In this document: in pieces, positions 19,285-30,030 of the stretch | Layout: every line of letters starts with the position of its first letter | How positions within the stretch are numbered: the first letter of the stretch is position 1 | From: Curculioniphilus buchneri | Lineage (GTDB): Bacteria > Pseudomonadota > Gammaproteobacteria > Enterobacterales > Enterobacteriaceae | Length of the DNA: 64,000 bases | Direction: 5' to 3' | NCBI RefSeq assembly: GCF_964275155.1 | Contig: NZ_OZ193413.1 | Location: forward strand, 1,085,708 to 1,149,707 | The notes under the pieces: generated by a model | Seen by the model: only the letters and a program-made list of their open reading frames with translations | Told to the model about the DNA's origin: nothing | The model's database searches: none | Position numbers and translations under genes: made by a program

Positions 19285-22197
19285 ATGGAAAAAACATATA
19301 ATCCTAAGGATATTGAACAATCCTTATATGCACATTGGGAAAAACAAGGCTACTTTAAGCCGAATGACAATAGCAAACAAGATAGCTATTGCATTATGAT
19401 ACCGCCTCCTAACATTACTGGATGTTTGCATATGGGCCATGCTTTTCAACAAACTATTATAGATATTTTAATTCGTTATCACCGTATGCAATATAAAAAC
19501 ACTTTTTGTCAAGTAGGTATGGATCACGCTGGTATTGCGACTCAAATGGTTGTCGAATATAAGCTTAATGCTGAAGAAGGGAAAACACGGTATGATTATA
19601 GCCGTAAAGAGTTTATTGAAAAAATATGGCAATGGAAATTGAAATCTTCTAGTACCATTGCGAATCAAATGCGTCGACTTGGTAGTTCTATAGACTGGGA
19701 AAGCGAACGATTTACCATGGATAAAACTTTTTCTAATGCAGTAAAAGAAGCCTTTGTACGCTTGTATCAAAATAACTTGATTTACCGAGGTAAACGTTTA
19801 GTTAATTGGGACCTTAACTTGCGCACTGCAATTTCAGACTTAGAAGTGAAACATCGTACATCCAAAGGATCAATGTGGTACTTACGCTATCCTTTAGCTG
19901 ATGACATATGCACGACTGAAGGGTTAAATTATCTAGTTATAGCAACTACACGACCGGAAACTATGCTTGGTGATACTGGCATAGCAGTAAATATGGATGA
20001 TCCACGTTATCGTGACCTTATTGGTCGGTTTGTTTTTTCACCGTTAGTCAATCGTCGTATTCCTATTATTGGAGATAAAAATGCTAGCATAGAGAAGGGT
20101 ACTGGCTGTGTAAAAGTTACACCAGCACATGATTTTGACGACTATGAGATAGGAAAACGTCATGGATTACCAATGATTAATATTTTAACTTTAGATGGAA
20201 AAATTCGTCAAGAATTAGAGATATTTGACACTAATGGCAAGATTTGTAATGCTTTTTCTAGCATGATACCGTCAGCTTTCCAAGGCTTAGAACGTTTTGC
20301 TGCTCGTTCAGCTATTGTTAAGGAACTTAAACGTTTAGGTCTGCTTGTAAAAATTAAAATTCACAACTTAAATATTCCCTATAGTGATCGAAGCAATATT
20401 ATTGTTGAACCAATGCTTACTGACCAGTGGTACATGCGCACTACGCTTTTGTCAAAAGTTGCTATAGAAGCCGTAGAACACGATAAAATTCAGTTTATTC
20501 CTCGACAGTACACAAATATGTATTTTAACTGGATGCACAATATTCAAGATTGGTGTATTTCTCGACAATTATGGTGGGGTCACCGTATTCCAGCCTGGTA
20601 TGATGTTTCAGGAAAAATTTATGTAGGCTTGAGTGAATCTAAAGTACGACAACAATATCGAATAAGAGATAATGTGGAACTATATCAGGATAATGATGTA
20701 CTTGATACTTGGTTTTCATCTGGATTATGGACTTTTGCTGCCTTAGGTTGGCCAGAAAACACCAAAAAGCTCCAAACTTTTCATCCTACTAATGTAGTAG
20801 TAAGTGGATTTGACATCATTTTCTTTTGGATTGCACGTATGATTATGCTAACAATGTATTTTATTAAAGATAGTCATGATACATCACAAGTGCCTTTTAA
20901 AATTGTTTACATGACTGGACTCATCCGCGATGAAACAGGACAAAAAATGTCTAAATCTAAGGGTAATATTATTGATCCTATTGATATGATTGATGGAATT
21001 TCACTATCCGACTTACTGAAAAAACGTACTGAAAATATGATGCAACCTCAATTAGCAGAAACAATCCGAAAACGTACTGAAAAACAGTTTCCAAATGGGA
21101 TTGAATCACATGGTGCTGATGCTCTGCGTTTTACGCTGGCAGCATTAGCTTCTAGTGGTCGTGATATCAATTGGGATATGCAACGGTTAAAGGGATATCG
21201 TAATTTTTGCAATAAACTCTGGAATGCTAGTCGATTTGTATCGATGAATATTAAATGTCAAGATAATGTCTTAAAAAATAATGAAAAAGTAGTTTTATCT
21301 CCATTAAATCGTTGGATTTTAGCGGAGTTTAATCAAACTATTAAAGCTTTTCGAGAGTCATTAGATAACTATCGTTTTGATTTAGCAACTAGTATTGCAT
21401 ACGAATTTACTTGGAATCAATTCTGTGACTGGTATCTAGAGTTCACTAAGTTAGTTATGAAAAATAACAGTAATGAAATTGAATTATATTCAACTCGGAA
21501 TATGATGATGACGATCTTAGAAGCACTGTTACGTTTATTACATCCAATTATTCCATTTATTACAGAAACTATTTGGAAAAAAATAACACTCTTGGATAAT
21601 AATCAAGAAATGAGCATTTTGCTTCAAACATTTCCTACTTATAATGTAAGGGATGAAGACCCCGATGCTTGCAAAATATTAACATGGATTAAGCAATTAA
21701 TTGTCGCTATTCGTGTTATGTTCACTGAAATCAATATTAAAAAAAATAGAAAACAATATATATCTATTTTTCTTCGCAATGTTTCCCCAGAAGTAGAACG
21801 TTTAATTAATAATAACCTCAATTGTATTCTTATATTAGCTCAACTTAATAAAATTACTTTACTTCCACCAGGAAATCAAGGTCCAGCATCTATTACTAAA
21901 ACTATTCATGGTGCTGAGTTGTTAATTCCAATATCAGAAGACTTAGTTAATAAAAAGGTTGCATTACAACATTTAACGAAAGAAATAGAACGCGTTGAAA
22001 GTGAAATTAATCGCATAACTACTAAGTTTGATAATAAAAATTTTGTTAGCCATGCACCAAAATCGATGGTAGAAAAAGAATTAAATAAAATGAAAAACTA
22101 TCAAAAATTTAGGCAAAAGTTACTAGAACAAAAAAGTGTGATTTCTAATTGTCATAGATCGATCAATAATTTAGATAAAGTTAACAGTATTAGTTAA
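19285..22197 (+). CDS. valS: Valyl-tRNA synthetase ValS
   Basis: Class I aminoacyl-tRNA synthetase charging tRNA-Val, with an editing domain against threonine. The 970-residue protein (E. coli 951) has PPNITGCLHMGH (HIGH motif, about residues 41-52), the CP1 editing domain with ATTRPETMLGDTG, the WWGHRIPAW block, DVLDTWFSSGLW and the KMSKS loop near residue 554, followed by the anticodon-binding domain and a C-terminal coiled-coil arm ending in repeated Lys/Glu-rich helices. The editing motif appears intact. The ATG follows holC by 13 bases without a strong Shine-Dalgarno, suggesting coupling to holC translation, which would be disturbed by the holC frameshift only if termination at the early stop matters. 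Confidence 0.98.
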   Translation: MEKTYNPKDIEQSLYAHWEKQGYFKPNDNSKQDSYCIMIPPPNITGCLHMGHAFQQTIIDILIRYHRMQYKNTFCQVGMDHAGIATQMVVEYKLNAEEGKTRYDYSRKEFIEKIWQWKLKSSSTIANQMRRLGSSIDWESERFTMDKTFSNAVKEAFVRLYQNNLIYRGKRLVNWDLNLRTAISDLEVKHRTSKGSMWYLRYPLADDICTTEGLNYLVIATTRPETMLGDTGIAVNMDDPRYRDLIGRFVFSPLVNRRIPIIGDKNASIEKGTGCVKVTPAHDFDDYEIGKRHGLPMINILTLDGKIRQELEIFDTNGKICNAFSSMIPSAFQGLERFAARSAIVKELKRLGLLVKIKIHNLNIPYSDRSNIIVEPMLTDQWYMRTTLLSKVAIEAVEHDKIQFIPRQYTNMYFNWMHNIQDWCISRQLWWGHRIPAWYDVSGKIYVGLSESKVRQQYRIRDNVELYQDNDVLDTWFSSGLWTFAALGWPENTKKLQTFHPTNVVVSGFDIIFFWIARMIMLTMYFIKDSHDTSQVPFKIVYMTGLIRDETGQKMSKSKGNIIDPIDMIDGISLSDLLKKRTENMMQPQLAETIRKRTEKQFPNGIESHGADALRFTLAALASSGRDINWDMQRLKGYRNFCNKLWNASRFVSMNIKCQDNVLKNNEKVVLSPLNRWILAEFNQTIKAFRESLDNYRFDLATSIAYEFTWNQFCDWYLEFTKLVMKNNSNEIELYSTRNMMMTILEALLRLLHPIIPFITETIWKKITLLDNNQEMSILLQTFPTYNVRDEDPDACKILTWIKQLIVAIRVMFTEINIKKNRKQYISIFLRNVSPEVERLINNNLNCILILAQLNKITLLPPGNQGPASITKTIHGAELLIPISEDLVNKKVALQHLTKEIERVESEINRITTKFDNKNFVSHAPKSMVEKELNKMKNYQKFRQKLLEQKSVISNCHRSINNLDKVNSIS

Positions 22198-23084
22198 TAT
22201 ACTACATTTTAGTACATAATGTTATGTATTTAAGAGATACATTAATTAACCGTTCATGTACTCACTCACATACATTACATTAGCCTAACACGTTGCTAAA
22301 CGTACATTGTTGTTATATATGTTATGTAAATGATGGATGAAATATTAAAGAAATGCTTTACTATCATTAAAATAATTGACCATAATTTCATATATAAATA
22401 TAAAAAAATCATTATTTTGCATAATTTGTCCTCGTTAATTTAAATAATGTTTGGTGCTGTTTAATTATTTTAAATTGTATAAATATGTACTATCATACAG
22501 ATAGTTATGACAATCTAAATCCTCCCATTTCTATTAGTTGGAATAACGAAATTAACATGACAATGCAACTTTGTTAAATCACATTTTTATAATTATATTT
22601 AAGGTGGTATTTTAAATATAAAATTTATCAAATCTTATATTCACTTTACATTGAGTGTGAAATAACATTTCAACAATAGCTAATTTATTTTAAATGTAAA
22701 TTCGTCATTTTATTATACGATTTCATCGTGAGTCACAATTAACCATAAATATTAATAGATGTCTTTAATTAATAAAATGTATGTTTTTAAAATAATACTT
22801 AATGAATAGACATTCAAAACACATTATTACTTATGAAGTAAAATTCAATTTATTAATTATAATAATATTATAGATTTTTTAAAAATCAATTTAATTGAAT
22901 GCATAAAATTTACATTTTTTCTTTTTCTTAAAAATATTTAATTTTATTTTATTAAATATAACCTTAATTCTGACAATTAAATTAATTTAGATTAATATAC
23001 ATAATTGTTATTTTTAGATCAAAATATAATTTTTTTAAAAAAATAAAAATTTTAATAATTTTACTTCCTTCTGAAGAAGAGTCA
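22198..23084. other. Spacer between valS and dead digH
   Basis: About 890 very AT-rich bases, with long runs of A and T near 22860-23050. No gene or supported regulatory element. Confidence 0.6.
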
Positions 23085-24297
23085 ATGAAAACTAATACCA
23101 AAAGAATATATTGGCTAATCATAATGCTTTTTTAGAATTATTAGTAAATTATATATATTTTCAGCCAATCTACTTTTTGACTTCTCTAAAAAACGAGCAT
23201 GAAAAAGAATCTAGTATACGTGAAATTTGGTTAACTACTGTGTATAGGCTAGATTAGCCAGGCAGTTTTATTAATTATAAAGACAATACATTACAAATCT
23301 ATAGGAAAAATTTGTTGATTGATAAGTTAGATAACTTAGTAAGTATAAGCATGAATATGATTTTTTTCCAAGTTAAAACCGGATGGAACAGTGCTATATC
23401 ATGTAGATTTATTGCCATAGTCAGATTTATTAACAGGAATAATTGGTAAATATCCAGGTTATGATCTATTAGATTTTATACTAACAGAGCACACAAGTGA
23501 GGTTTAAAAGTACATGCTTGGTTCAATTCATATCGGATTACCATGGATACTAGTCCGGAAACAATCAGGAAATTGAAAAATACTATAAATTTATCGTCAG
23601 TTAGTGTTTATGAATTACATTCAGATTAGAATAGACTTTCCGGTGGTCGTTTCGTTCTCGATCCTAGACTATTAAGTGTTCGTCTTTGGATTATTAACGT
23701 AGTGATTGAATTTGTTAAAAATTATCTTGTGGATGGTATTCAATTTGACGACTATTTTTATTATGAAACACCCGAATCTCAGCTTGATGATGCTGATTCT
23801 TATCAGCGTTATGGACAGAATTTTTTAGATAGGGAAAATTGACAGCAGTATGATACTTTTTTATTAATATAAGAAGTATCAAAGGCTATTAAGTAGTTGA
23901 TAAAACCAAAAATTACGGTGTTAAGCCTGTTTGGCGAAATGCATCTGATGATTTTTGTTACATAAGGAAATCATCTATGTGTGATTTTGCTTACTTACGT
24001 AAGATATCCGATTATGGATAAATCAAGGGCTATTAGATTATATTGTCCTTCAAATATATTGGTCAAATGATACTATCCAATATAGTATATTTTATAGTTA
24101 AAACAAAATTATACATCGGTATAGCATTATGTATAGTAGGTATACCATTGAACTGGAAGGCTATAGAAAATGGAGTGTTAGAACTTAAAAGATAACTTGA
24201 TCTTAATGAATCATTCAGATATTCATGGAACTATTCTTTTTAGTGAATCCTATCCCAGTAAACTGCGGACTATTTCCACAGTAAATTATTTGTTTCA
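23085..24297 (+). pseudogene. digH: Wrecked digH (yddW), divisome-associated glycosyl hydrolase lipoprotein
   Basis: Remains of the DigH/YddW family (GHL10 domain), outer-membrane lipoproteins that cleave denuded peptidoglycan glycan strands. Blocks in order include REIWLTTVYRLD*P (family GIWLATVSRLDWP), YHVDLLP*SDLLTG (family LPWSDLLTG), RFVLDPRLLSVRLWI, the catalytic-region block VDGIQFDDYFYYETP (about 23725-23775), YQRYGQNFLD, a C-terminal LYIGIAL, LELKR*LDLNES and GTILFSES. At least two conserved Trp codons have become TAG, and several frameshifts separate the blocks. A plausible old start is the ATG at 23085 followed by MKTNTKRIYWLIIML, signal-peptide-like. It converges with kdsA. Identification is good; function is gone. 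Confidence 0.85.
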
Positions 24298-24951
24298 AAT
24301 TATTTATTTTCATTTAAGATTGTTCTATTTAATATTTTTAAAATTGAAGTAATAATAATATTTATTAATATAAAAATATAATTTTTCATATTCTAATTCA
24401 TTAAAACCCTATTATTTTCTACTACGCATACTTAAGATTATATATTCATTATTGTTTTAAGTAAATTTAAAATTTTTAAATAGTACATTAGCAGTAATTT
24501 TATCTTTAAGTAAAAAACCTTAAGTTTTAAAAAGATCATTGTATTGTAAATACTATTTTAGTATACATTGAATAACTACAAAAATTTTTCATGAGAAATA
24601 AAATGATAATGTAAAATTTTTCCCATTAATAAGTCCTAAATGAATTCATAGATTATAATTTATAAAATTAAATAATTTATGTTATATCAATATATACATA
24701 TTATTTATAAATAATAAATATTAAATAAACGTAAACAATAAAATGTACGCTAAAATTCTATTAAGATAAAAATATTGAATTAATATATATTCTAATATTT
24801 TGGAAAAACTATATATTGCTTAATATTAAATATTAATTAGTAAACTACATAGTGTTAGATGTATCACTACTTATATGATGTATCACTACTTATATAGGGA
24901 TCAAAGCAATTCATTTGTATCAACGTTATCAGAGCTATAAAAAACATACTT
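24298..24951. other. Spacer between dead digH and kdsA
   Basis: About 650 bases without a gene. Near its end lies a perfect two-copy 19-bp tandem repeat (24858-24895). No clear kdsA terminator hairpin was seen. Confidence 0.55.
24858..24895. repeat. Perfect 19-bp tandem duplication, two copies
   Basis: Two identical adjacent copies of a 19-base unit beginning GATGTATCACTAC, just 3' of kdsA. Identical copies imply a recent slippage event. Confidence 0.85.
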
Positions 24952-25848
24952 TTAATCAAGGTTAGTTAATAAAGAATTATTTTCTGGCATTGAATCAATG
25001 TCAATACCAAGTTTAGAGAATGATTTAACTAAAATATCAATTAATTTCATTTGATGCAAAAATTTTTCCAAATGTATCAGCGTTAAAGCTGACGAACCAT
25101 CACATTTAGCTTTATCTGGTTCAGGATGCGCCTCAACAAATAATCCTGCAATTCCAACAGCCATACCAGCGCGAGCTAATTCGCTTATCTGCTCACGACG
25201 TCCTTTAGAAACTTCTCCAAATGGATCACGCATTTGTAATGAATGAGTTACATCAAAAATAACTGGACAGCCGCCGGAAATTTTTTTCATTACATTAAAT
25301 CCCAATATATCAACTACTAAATTATCATAACCAAAACTACTGCCTCGTTCACAAACAATCAATTGATTGTTACCAACTTTTCGGAATTTATTAATGATAT
25401 TTCCAACTTGTCCTGGACTGATAAATTGTGGTTTCTTTATATTGATAACTGAACCAGTGCATGCCATAGCATTTATTAGATCCGTTTGTCGTGCTAAAAA
25501 TGCTGGTAATTGAAGAACATCTACTACATCCACAATAGATTTTATTTGACTAGTTTCGTGCACGTCAGTCATCATTTTAACACCAAATTGTGCTTTTACT
25601 TCAGAAAGAATCTTTATGCCTTCATCTAATCCTGGACCACGATAAGAATGACCAGAAGATCGATTTGCTTTATCGAATGAGGCCTTAAATACATATGGAA
25701 TATTTAACTTATTAGTCACGGTTATATAGTGCTCACATACACGCATTGCTAAATCACGTGATTCTAAAACATTTAAACCTCCAAATAATACAAATGGCCG
25801 ATCATTTGCTATTTTAATATTACCAATGTTAACGACTAAATGTTTCAT
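24952..25848 (-). CDS. kdsA: 3-deoxy-8-phosphooctulonate synthase KdsA
   Basis: Condenses phosphoenolpyruvate with arabinose-5-phosphate to Kdo-8-phosphate, the first committed step to Kdo. The 298-residue protein has FVLFGGLNVLESRDLAM, the substrate-binding block FKASFDKANRSSGHSYRGPG, ITKKPQF-like INIKKPQFISPGQVGN, CERGSSFGYDNLVVD, VIFDVTHSLQ and FVEAHPEPDKAKCDGSSAL. E. coli KdsA is 284 residues; the additional residues here are a C-terminal tail after SFSKLGID without a match I know. The gene stands alone, away from its E. coli neighbours prfA-prmC. With kdsB, lpxK, msbA, lptF and lptG it argues that LPS is still made. Confidence 0.97.
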   Translation of the reverse strand: MKHLVVNIGNIKIANDRPFVLFGGLNVLESRDLAMRVCEHYITVTNKLNIPYVFKASFDKANRSSGHSYRGPGLDEGIKILSEVKAQFGVKMMTDVHETSQIKSIVDVVDVLQLPAFLARQTDLINAMACTGSVINIKKPQFISPGQVGNIINKFRKVGNNQLIVCERGSSFGYDNLVVDILGFNVMKKISGGCPVIFDVTHSLQMRDPFGEVSKGRREQISELARAGMAVGIAGLFVEAHPEPDKAKCDGSSALTLIHLEKFLHQMKLIDILVKSFSKLGIDIDSMPENNSLLTNLD

Positions 25849-26789
25849 ATTGTATTGATGCTTAATTTCAACTTATGATAATAACTATCGGATTTATTAA
25901 TAAAATAAGGCTTCACTTTTTTAATGAAAATAATGAATAAAACCAATAAATTTAAATGTACTTTTGATAAATAATTTTATATTTATTAGAATTAAATTCT
26001 ATGTTATAGAATATTAAATAATATTAAATTAAAAAATGTTAATTTTATCATCAATAAAATGGTGAATTATCAAATTAGTACTTTATTTGTTGATACAACA
26101 ATATTCTTCAATCTAAATAAGTAGCAGGATCCCATATGATCCATGAATTTAAAAATAACAAACAATTCTTAACTTAACATATTATAAATAATGACACGTA
26201 TTTTAAAATATTGATATTTAAATGTTTCATTGAAAAATTTTTATCATTTGTCATAGTCAGAATTTACTATGAATAATGTTCTAATTTACTATTTGTTAAC
26301 ACGTGCTAATATATTATATGCATTAAAACTACTGAGTAAAAATTTTTAATATAGTTAAGATCCTATAAATAAACATCAATTACACTCATTCAGTTACACT
26401 CATTCAGTTATTATTCATTCAATGATATATACATATTTTTATTTCTCATATCATGTTGGATATCTGACATATGAAACTTACAGAAATAATATGATAATTA
26501 AAATTCAATAAAGAATATAGACAATTAATTAAAAGCTATAATCGTTAGCTTATAGCTCTCTCATATCCTTGTTTAGAATCTTTAATCCATTAATAATATA
26601 AATTCATTTTGTTTTAAAATTTCAACGTTAAAATAATTGTACTTTTCCATTTTACAATATATTATTTTCAATAATTTGAATCAACTAGAATTAACAATCT
26701 TATTTATCAACAACATTGTCAACTAAATTACTGTTTTTATATTCAAACACATATATAAACATATAGTATTCAATTTTCACTAAAATTGA
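25849..26789. other. Spacer between peroxiredoxin gene and kdsA
   Basis: About 940 AT-rich bases with no gene. It contains a two-copy 14-bp direct repeat (26380-26407, unit TTACACTCATTCAG). The kdsA promoter should lie at its left edge. Confidence 0.55.
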
Positions 26790-27392
26790 TCAAAGATTTT
26801 TAAAGTGTGTCGATAAATATCGAATAACACCTTCTTGTGAAGCTTCCATTGCCTCTTGGCCTTTTTCCCATTGAGCTGGACATACGACTCCATGTTTTTC
26901 ATGAAACTGTAATGCATCAATCATACGGAGCATTTCATTAATATTTCGACCAAATGGGAGATCATTGACTACCTGATGACGCACAATACCTGATTTGTCA
27001 ATGAGGAAAGAACCTCGTAATGCAACACCAGAATCAGGATGTTCAATGCCATAACTTTTCATTATATTACGTTTTACGTCTGCTACCATAATATATTGAA
27101 CTTGGCCAATTCCACCTTTTTCAATTGATGTGAATCGCCATGCATTATGAACAAATTCAGAGTCAAAAGATATCCCAATAATTTCAACTTTACGTTGTTG
27201 AAATGCAGTATAGCGATTGTTAAAAGCAATTAATTCTGATGGACACACAAAGGTAAAGTCCATTGGCCAAAAAAAGATAACTGCAAATTTATCGTGAATA
27301 TAAGATTTTAAATTAAAATTATTAATAATTGTACCGTTTCCCAGAACAGCTGCGGCAGTAAAATCTGGAGCTTGACGAGCGACTAATACCAT
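26790..27392 (-). CDS. Typical 2-Cys peroxiredoxin (AhpC/TSA family)
   Basis: Thiol peroxidase reducing H2O2, organic peroxides and possibly peroxynitrite. The 200-residue protein has the peroxidatic cysteine in FWPMDFTFVCPSELIAF (about residue 50), a conserved FDSEFVHNAWR block, LRGSFLIDKSGIVRHQVVNDLPFGRN, and the resolving cysteine in GVVCPAQWEKGQEAM near the C-terminus, so both half-sites of the dimer are present. It resembles the stand-alone Prx1-group enzymes of Yersinia, Serratia and Buchnera more than the AhpC of an ahpCF pair, and no ahpF lies nearby; its reductant is probably thioredoxin. A clear AAAGGA Shine-Dalgarno precedes the ATG. It is a single-gene unit with decayed DNA on both sides. 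Confidence 0.93.
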   Translation of the reverse strand: MVLVARQAPDFTAAAVLGNGTIINNFNLKSYIHDKFAVIFFWPMDFTFVCPSELIAFNNRYTAFQQRKVEIIGISFDSEFVHNAWRFTSIEKGGIGQVQYIMVADVKRNIMKSYGIEHPDSGVALRGSFLIDKSGIVRHQVVNDLPFGRNINEMLRMIDALQFHEKHGVVCPAQWEKGQEAMEASQEGVIRYLSTHFKNL

Positions 27393-28747
27393 ATCTATTC
27401 CTTTTCAACAAAATTTAGATTGACTAACTATATTAAAAAAATATTCTATAACTTTCCGAAAAAAAAGTAAAGTCTAATCTATTTGATAGAATCATTAATG
27501 TAATACAGGGTATAAGAAAGATTAATCACAGAGTTTTAATATAAAGAATATTGGTATTGATTAGTAACAATCAGATTAGTTAACTTAACTTTTTATTATA
27601 AAAGATACGATTAAAAAATATATGATGAATAAAATTCATTTTTGATGAAGAACAATTGGTTATTTAAATTAGGTGATATTGTTTGACAATTAAATTACAA
27701 TATTTATTATTAAGATTTATTAATAATTAAAATTATTTTATTTATAAAAGAGTAATACAAACTTAAGATAAACAATCTTAATATACATTCATGATATTAT
27801 CAGTCAATTTATTATATAACTATTAACATATAGTAAAAATAAATTTACTACATAACTTTTAAGATATGGTGTGAACTATTACAATTAATCGGACTGATTA
27901 TAAAATATATATTTTAAAAGTATAGTAAATTAACAACTTTAGTTACAAAAATATAAATATAATACGTGTTATACATATATCATTATATAGCTATATATTA
28001 GTAATACATAGTCAATTAAAATTAATAAACTGCATTATGAATTAACATTCAAGTATCTTTCATACTAAAAACGTTCTAATTTTTAATTAAATAATTTTCA
28101 TGTAGTAATTCATGATTACATTTATAAAATAACATATAGTTTCGTTCCTGTTCTCTTCTTAATTTAATTTCGATTCATTATATTGATAATATTAGATAAA
28201 ATCTGTAGATTTTACACTACATGTATATCTGTACATACTTTTGTTAATTAATAAAGTATTTAATACTATTTTGTATAGTAGATAAATTCTATGAATTTTA
28301 GTTCAAAAATTAAGATAATTTATATTATTTTCTAAAAAAATAATGTAACTTATTCTATTTTTAATTAAAAATAATTTAATATGCTATATTAAAACATGAT
28401 GGTAGAACGCTAGAAATATCGAATATTATTACATTAACTGTAATTATTCTAATAAAATAAATCACATATTATTTGAGACAGTATATTACTGATAATATTT
28501 ATTATGTATTAAATGTTTAAAGTTAATAGATATACTAAATCTATACACTTCGTAGTATTTTAATAAATTTTATTTCAAAAATTGAAAAAATTTACTAATG
28601 AATAAACGTAATACTAATACTTAGATTCAATTAATGACTAAAAGTTTGATCTTACAATCAAAATATAGAATATTTCTATTTATTTGAAAAGAGAACAAGT
28701 ACGATAATAGATCATATAAGTAAGTATATGATATCTATAATCCTTAT

Positions 28748-29035
28748 ATGCAATATAAGGCATTTACAATAAATACTAGCAATCCTATAGATGAGTTTAT
28801 TATAGAATCAAAAACATTATGCTTTAAATTACGTTATCATATATCTCTTCACTGTAACGCAGTGTAACGACGATCTCATACTATTCAATATACTGATGGC
28901 GATTTTCTTTATTTTTTTATGAATCTAAATTTTTCAAAAGAAATGGTTATTTTGGATCTTTTGATCAAGTTATCTTTAATTTTAGGCAATGAAAATTACC
29001 TAAAGTACACTCAGACTATGACTATATACTATTAG
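28748..29035 (+). pseudogene. Unidentified decayed reading frame
   Basis: From an ATG at 28748 the frame stays open for about 95 codons apart from one TAA near 28866, unusual in this AT-rich desert. Composition is less extreme than the flanks and residues are mixed in character (for example YTDGDFLYFFMNLNFSKEM). A second frame starting around 28935 also reads open past one stop. I do not recognise a family. It is best read as the core of a dead gene; chance is possible. Confidence 0.3.
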
Positions 29036-30011
29036 TACTGCTTGGTGTTACATATAAACTATATTTTTTCCTTAATATAATGAAGAAGAATCTAGGATCT
29101 TTGTTGCTAAATTAGAAACAGTAAAATATAAAATATAACTTTTTAAATTAAAACGCATCTTAAGATGCATATATTAAAAATATTTCAAAAATCTTTACAA
29201 GCCAATGTGAAAAATAAATTTTATTTAAAAAACTGAACTAGATTAGTTGACAGCAAACAAATTGATAATAGAAATATTTGTTACATAAAAAAAAGAAATA
29301 GATATTTCTATCAAAATAATAACAGACCGATAAAATTATTTGTATGATATATGATATGACTATAAATTTTCTATATGAATATCATATAATAAAGGAATTA
29401 ATAACGATTGACATATTTCATAAAAATAGAACATTAATAATGGTCAACTAAATTTTAGTCTGATGTTTAGTAATAAATAAATGTCCATAGCTAAAAAACT
29501 ATTTATATAAAATAAAGTGTTATTCGTTAGTCAATATTGATTATTAGTAAATAAATAACACTCCTTATTATATGAGGATCAGTTTAACAAAAATAATTAA
29601 TAAATAATTAAGGCCGGAATATTAAACGGATGGAAAAGTTATATCAAACTATTGAAAGTAGTGCCTATAATCCTGTGATTTAATCTGCATCTACCATCAT
29701 AGACTACTGTATATTGTCATGTATTAGTGATACAATCTGAATTGCTGTGTGATTTACATAATGTGAAAAATTTTAATTTACTATCTTAGTAAAAATATAA
29801 AAAATTTGTTTTATGTCATTACCAACCTATTGAAAATATATTTTCTTCAACTTCAAAAAAACTGCTTTAAAACTAAAATGTCAATGACATAACTATTATT
29901 TTCATCGTTTTTTCAATAATAAACAATGAAAAAAATAATCACATTAGGACATCAGATCATACTTAATGCTCCATATTATGACACCAAAATACATTCATTG
30001 TAATATACAGA

Positions 30012-30030
30012 CCTAACTAAGTTAGTTAGG
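30012..30030. repeat. Near-perfect 19-bp palindrome
   Basis: Arms CCTAACTAA and TTAGTTAGG are exact reverse complements around a single central G. There is no T-run and no gene nearby. It could be an operator-like site or hairpin relic; its role is unknown. Confidence 0.5.

Noticed and set aside
23085..24297. TAG read as tryptophan (recoding) to explain the in-frame stops in digH
   Set aside because: The intact genes in the window use TGG for conserved Trp and have no internal TAG or TGA; frameshifts also break the gene.
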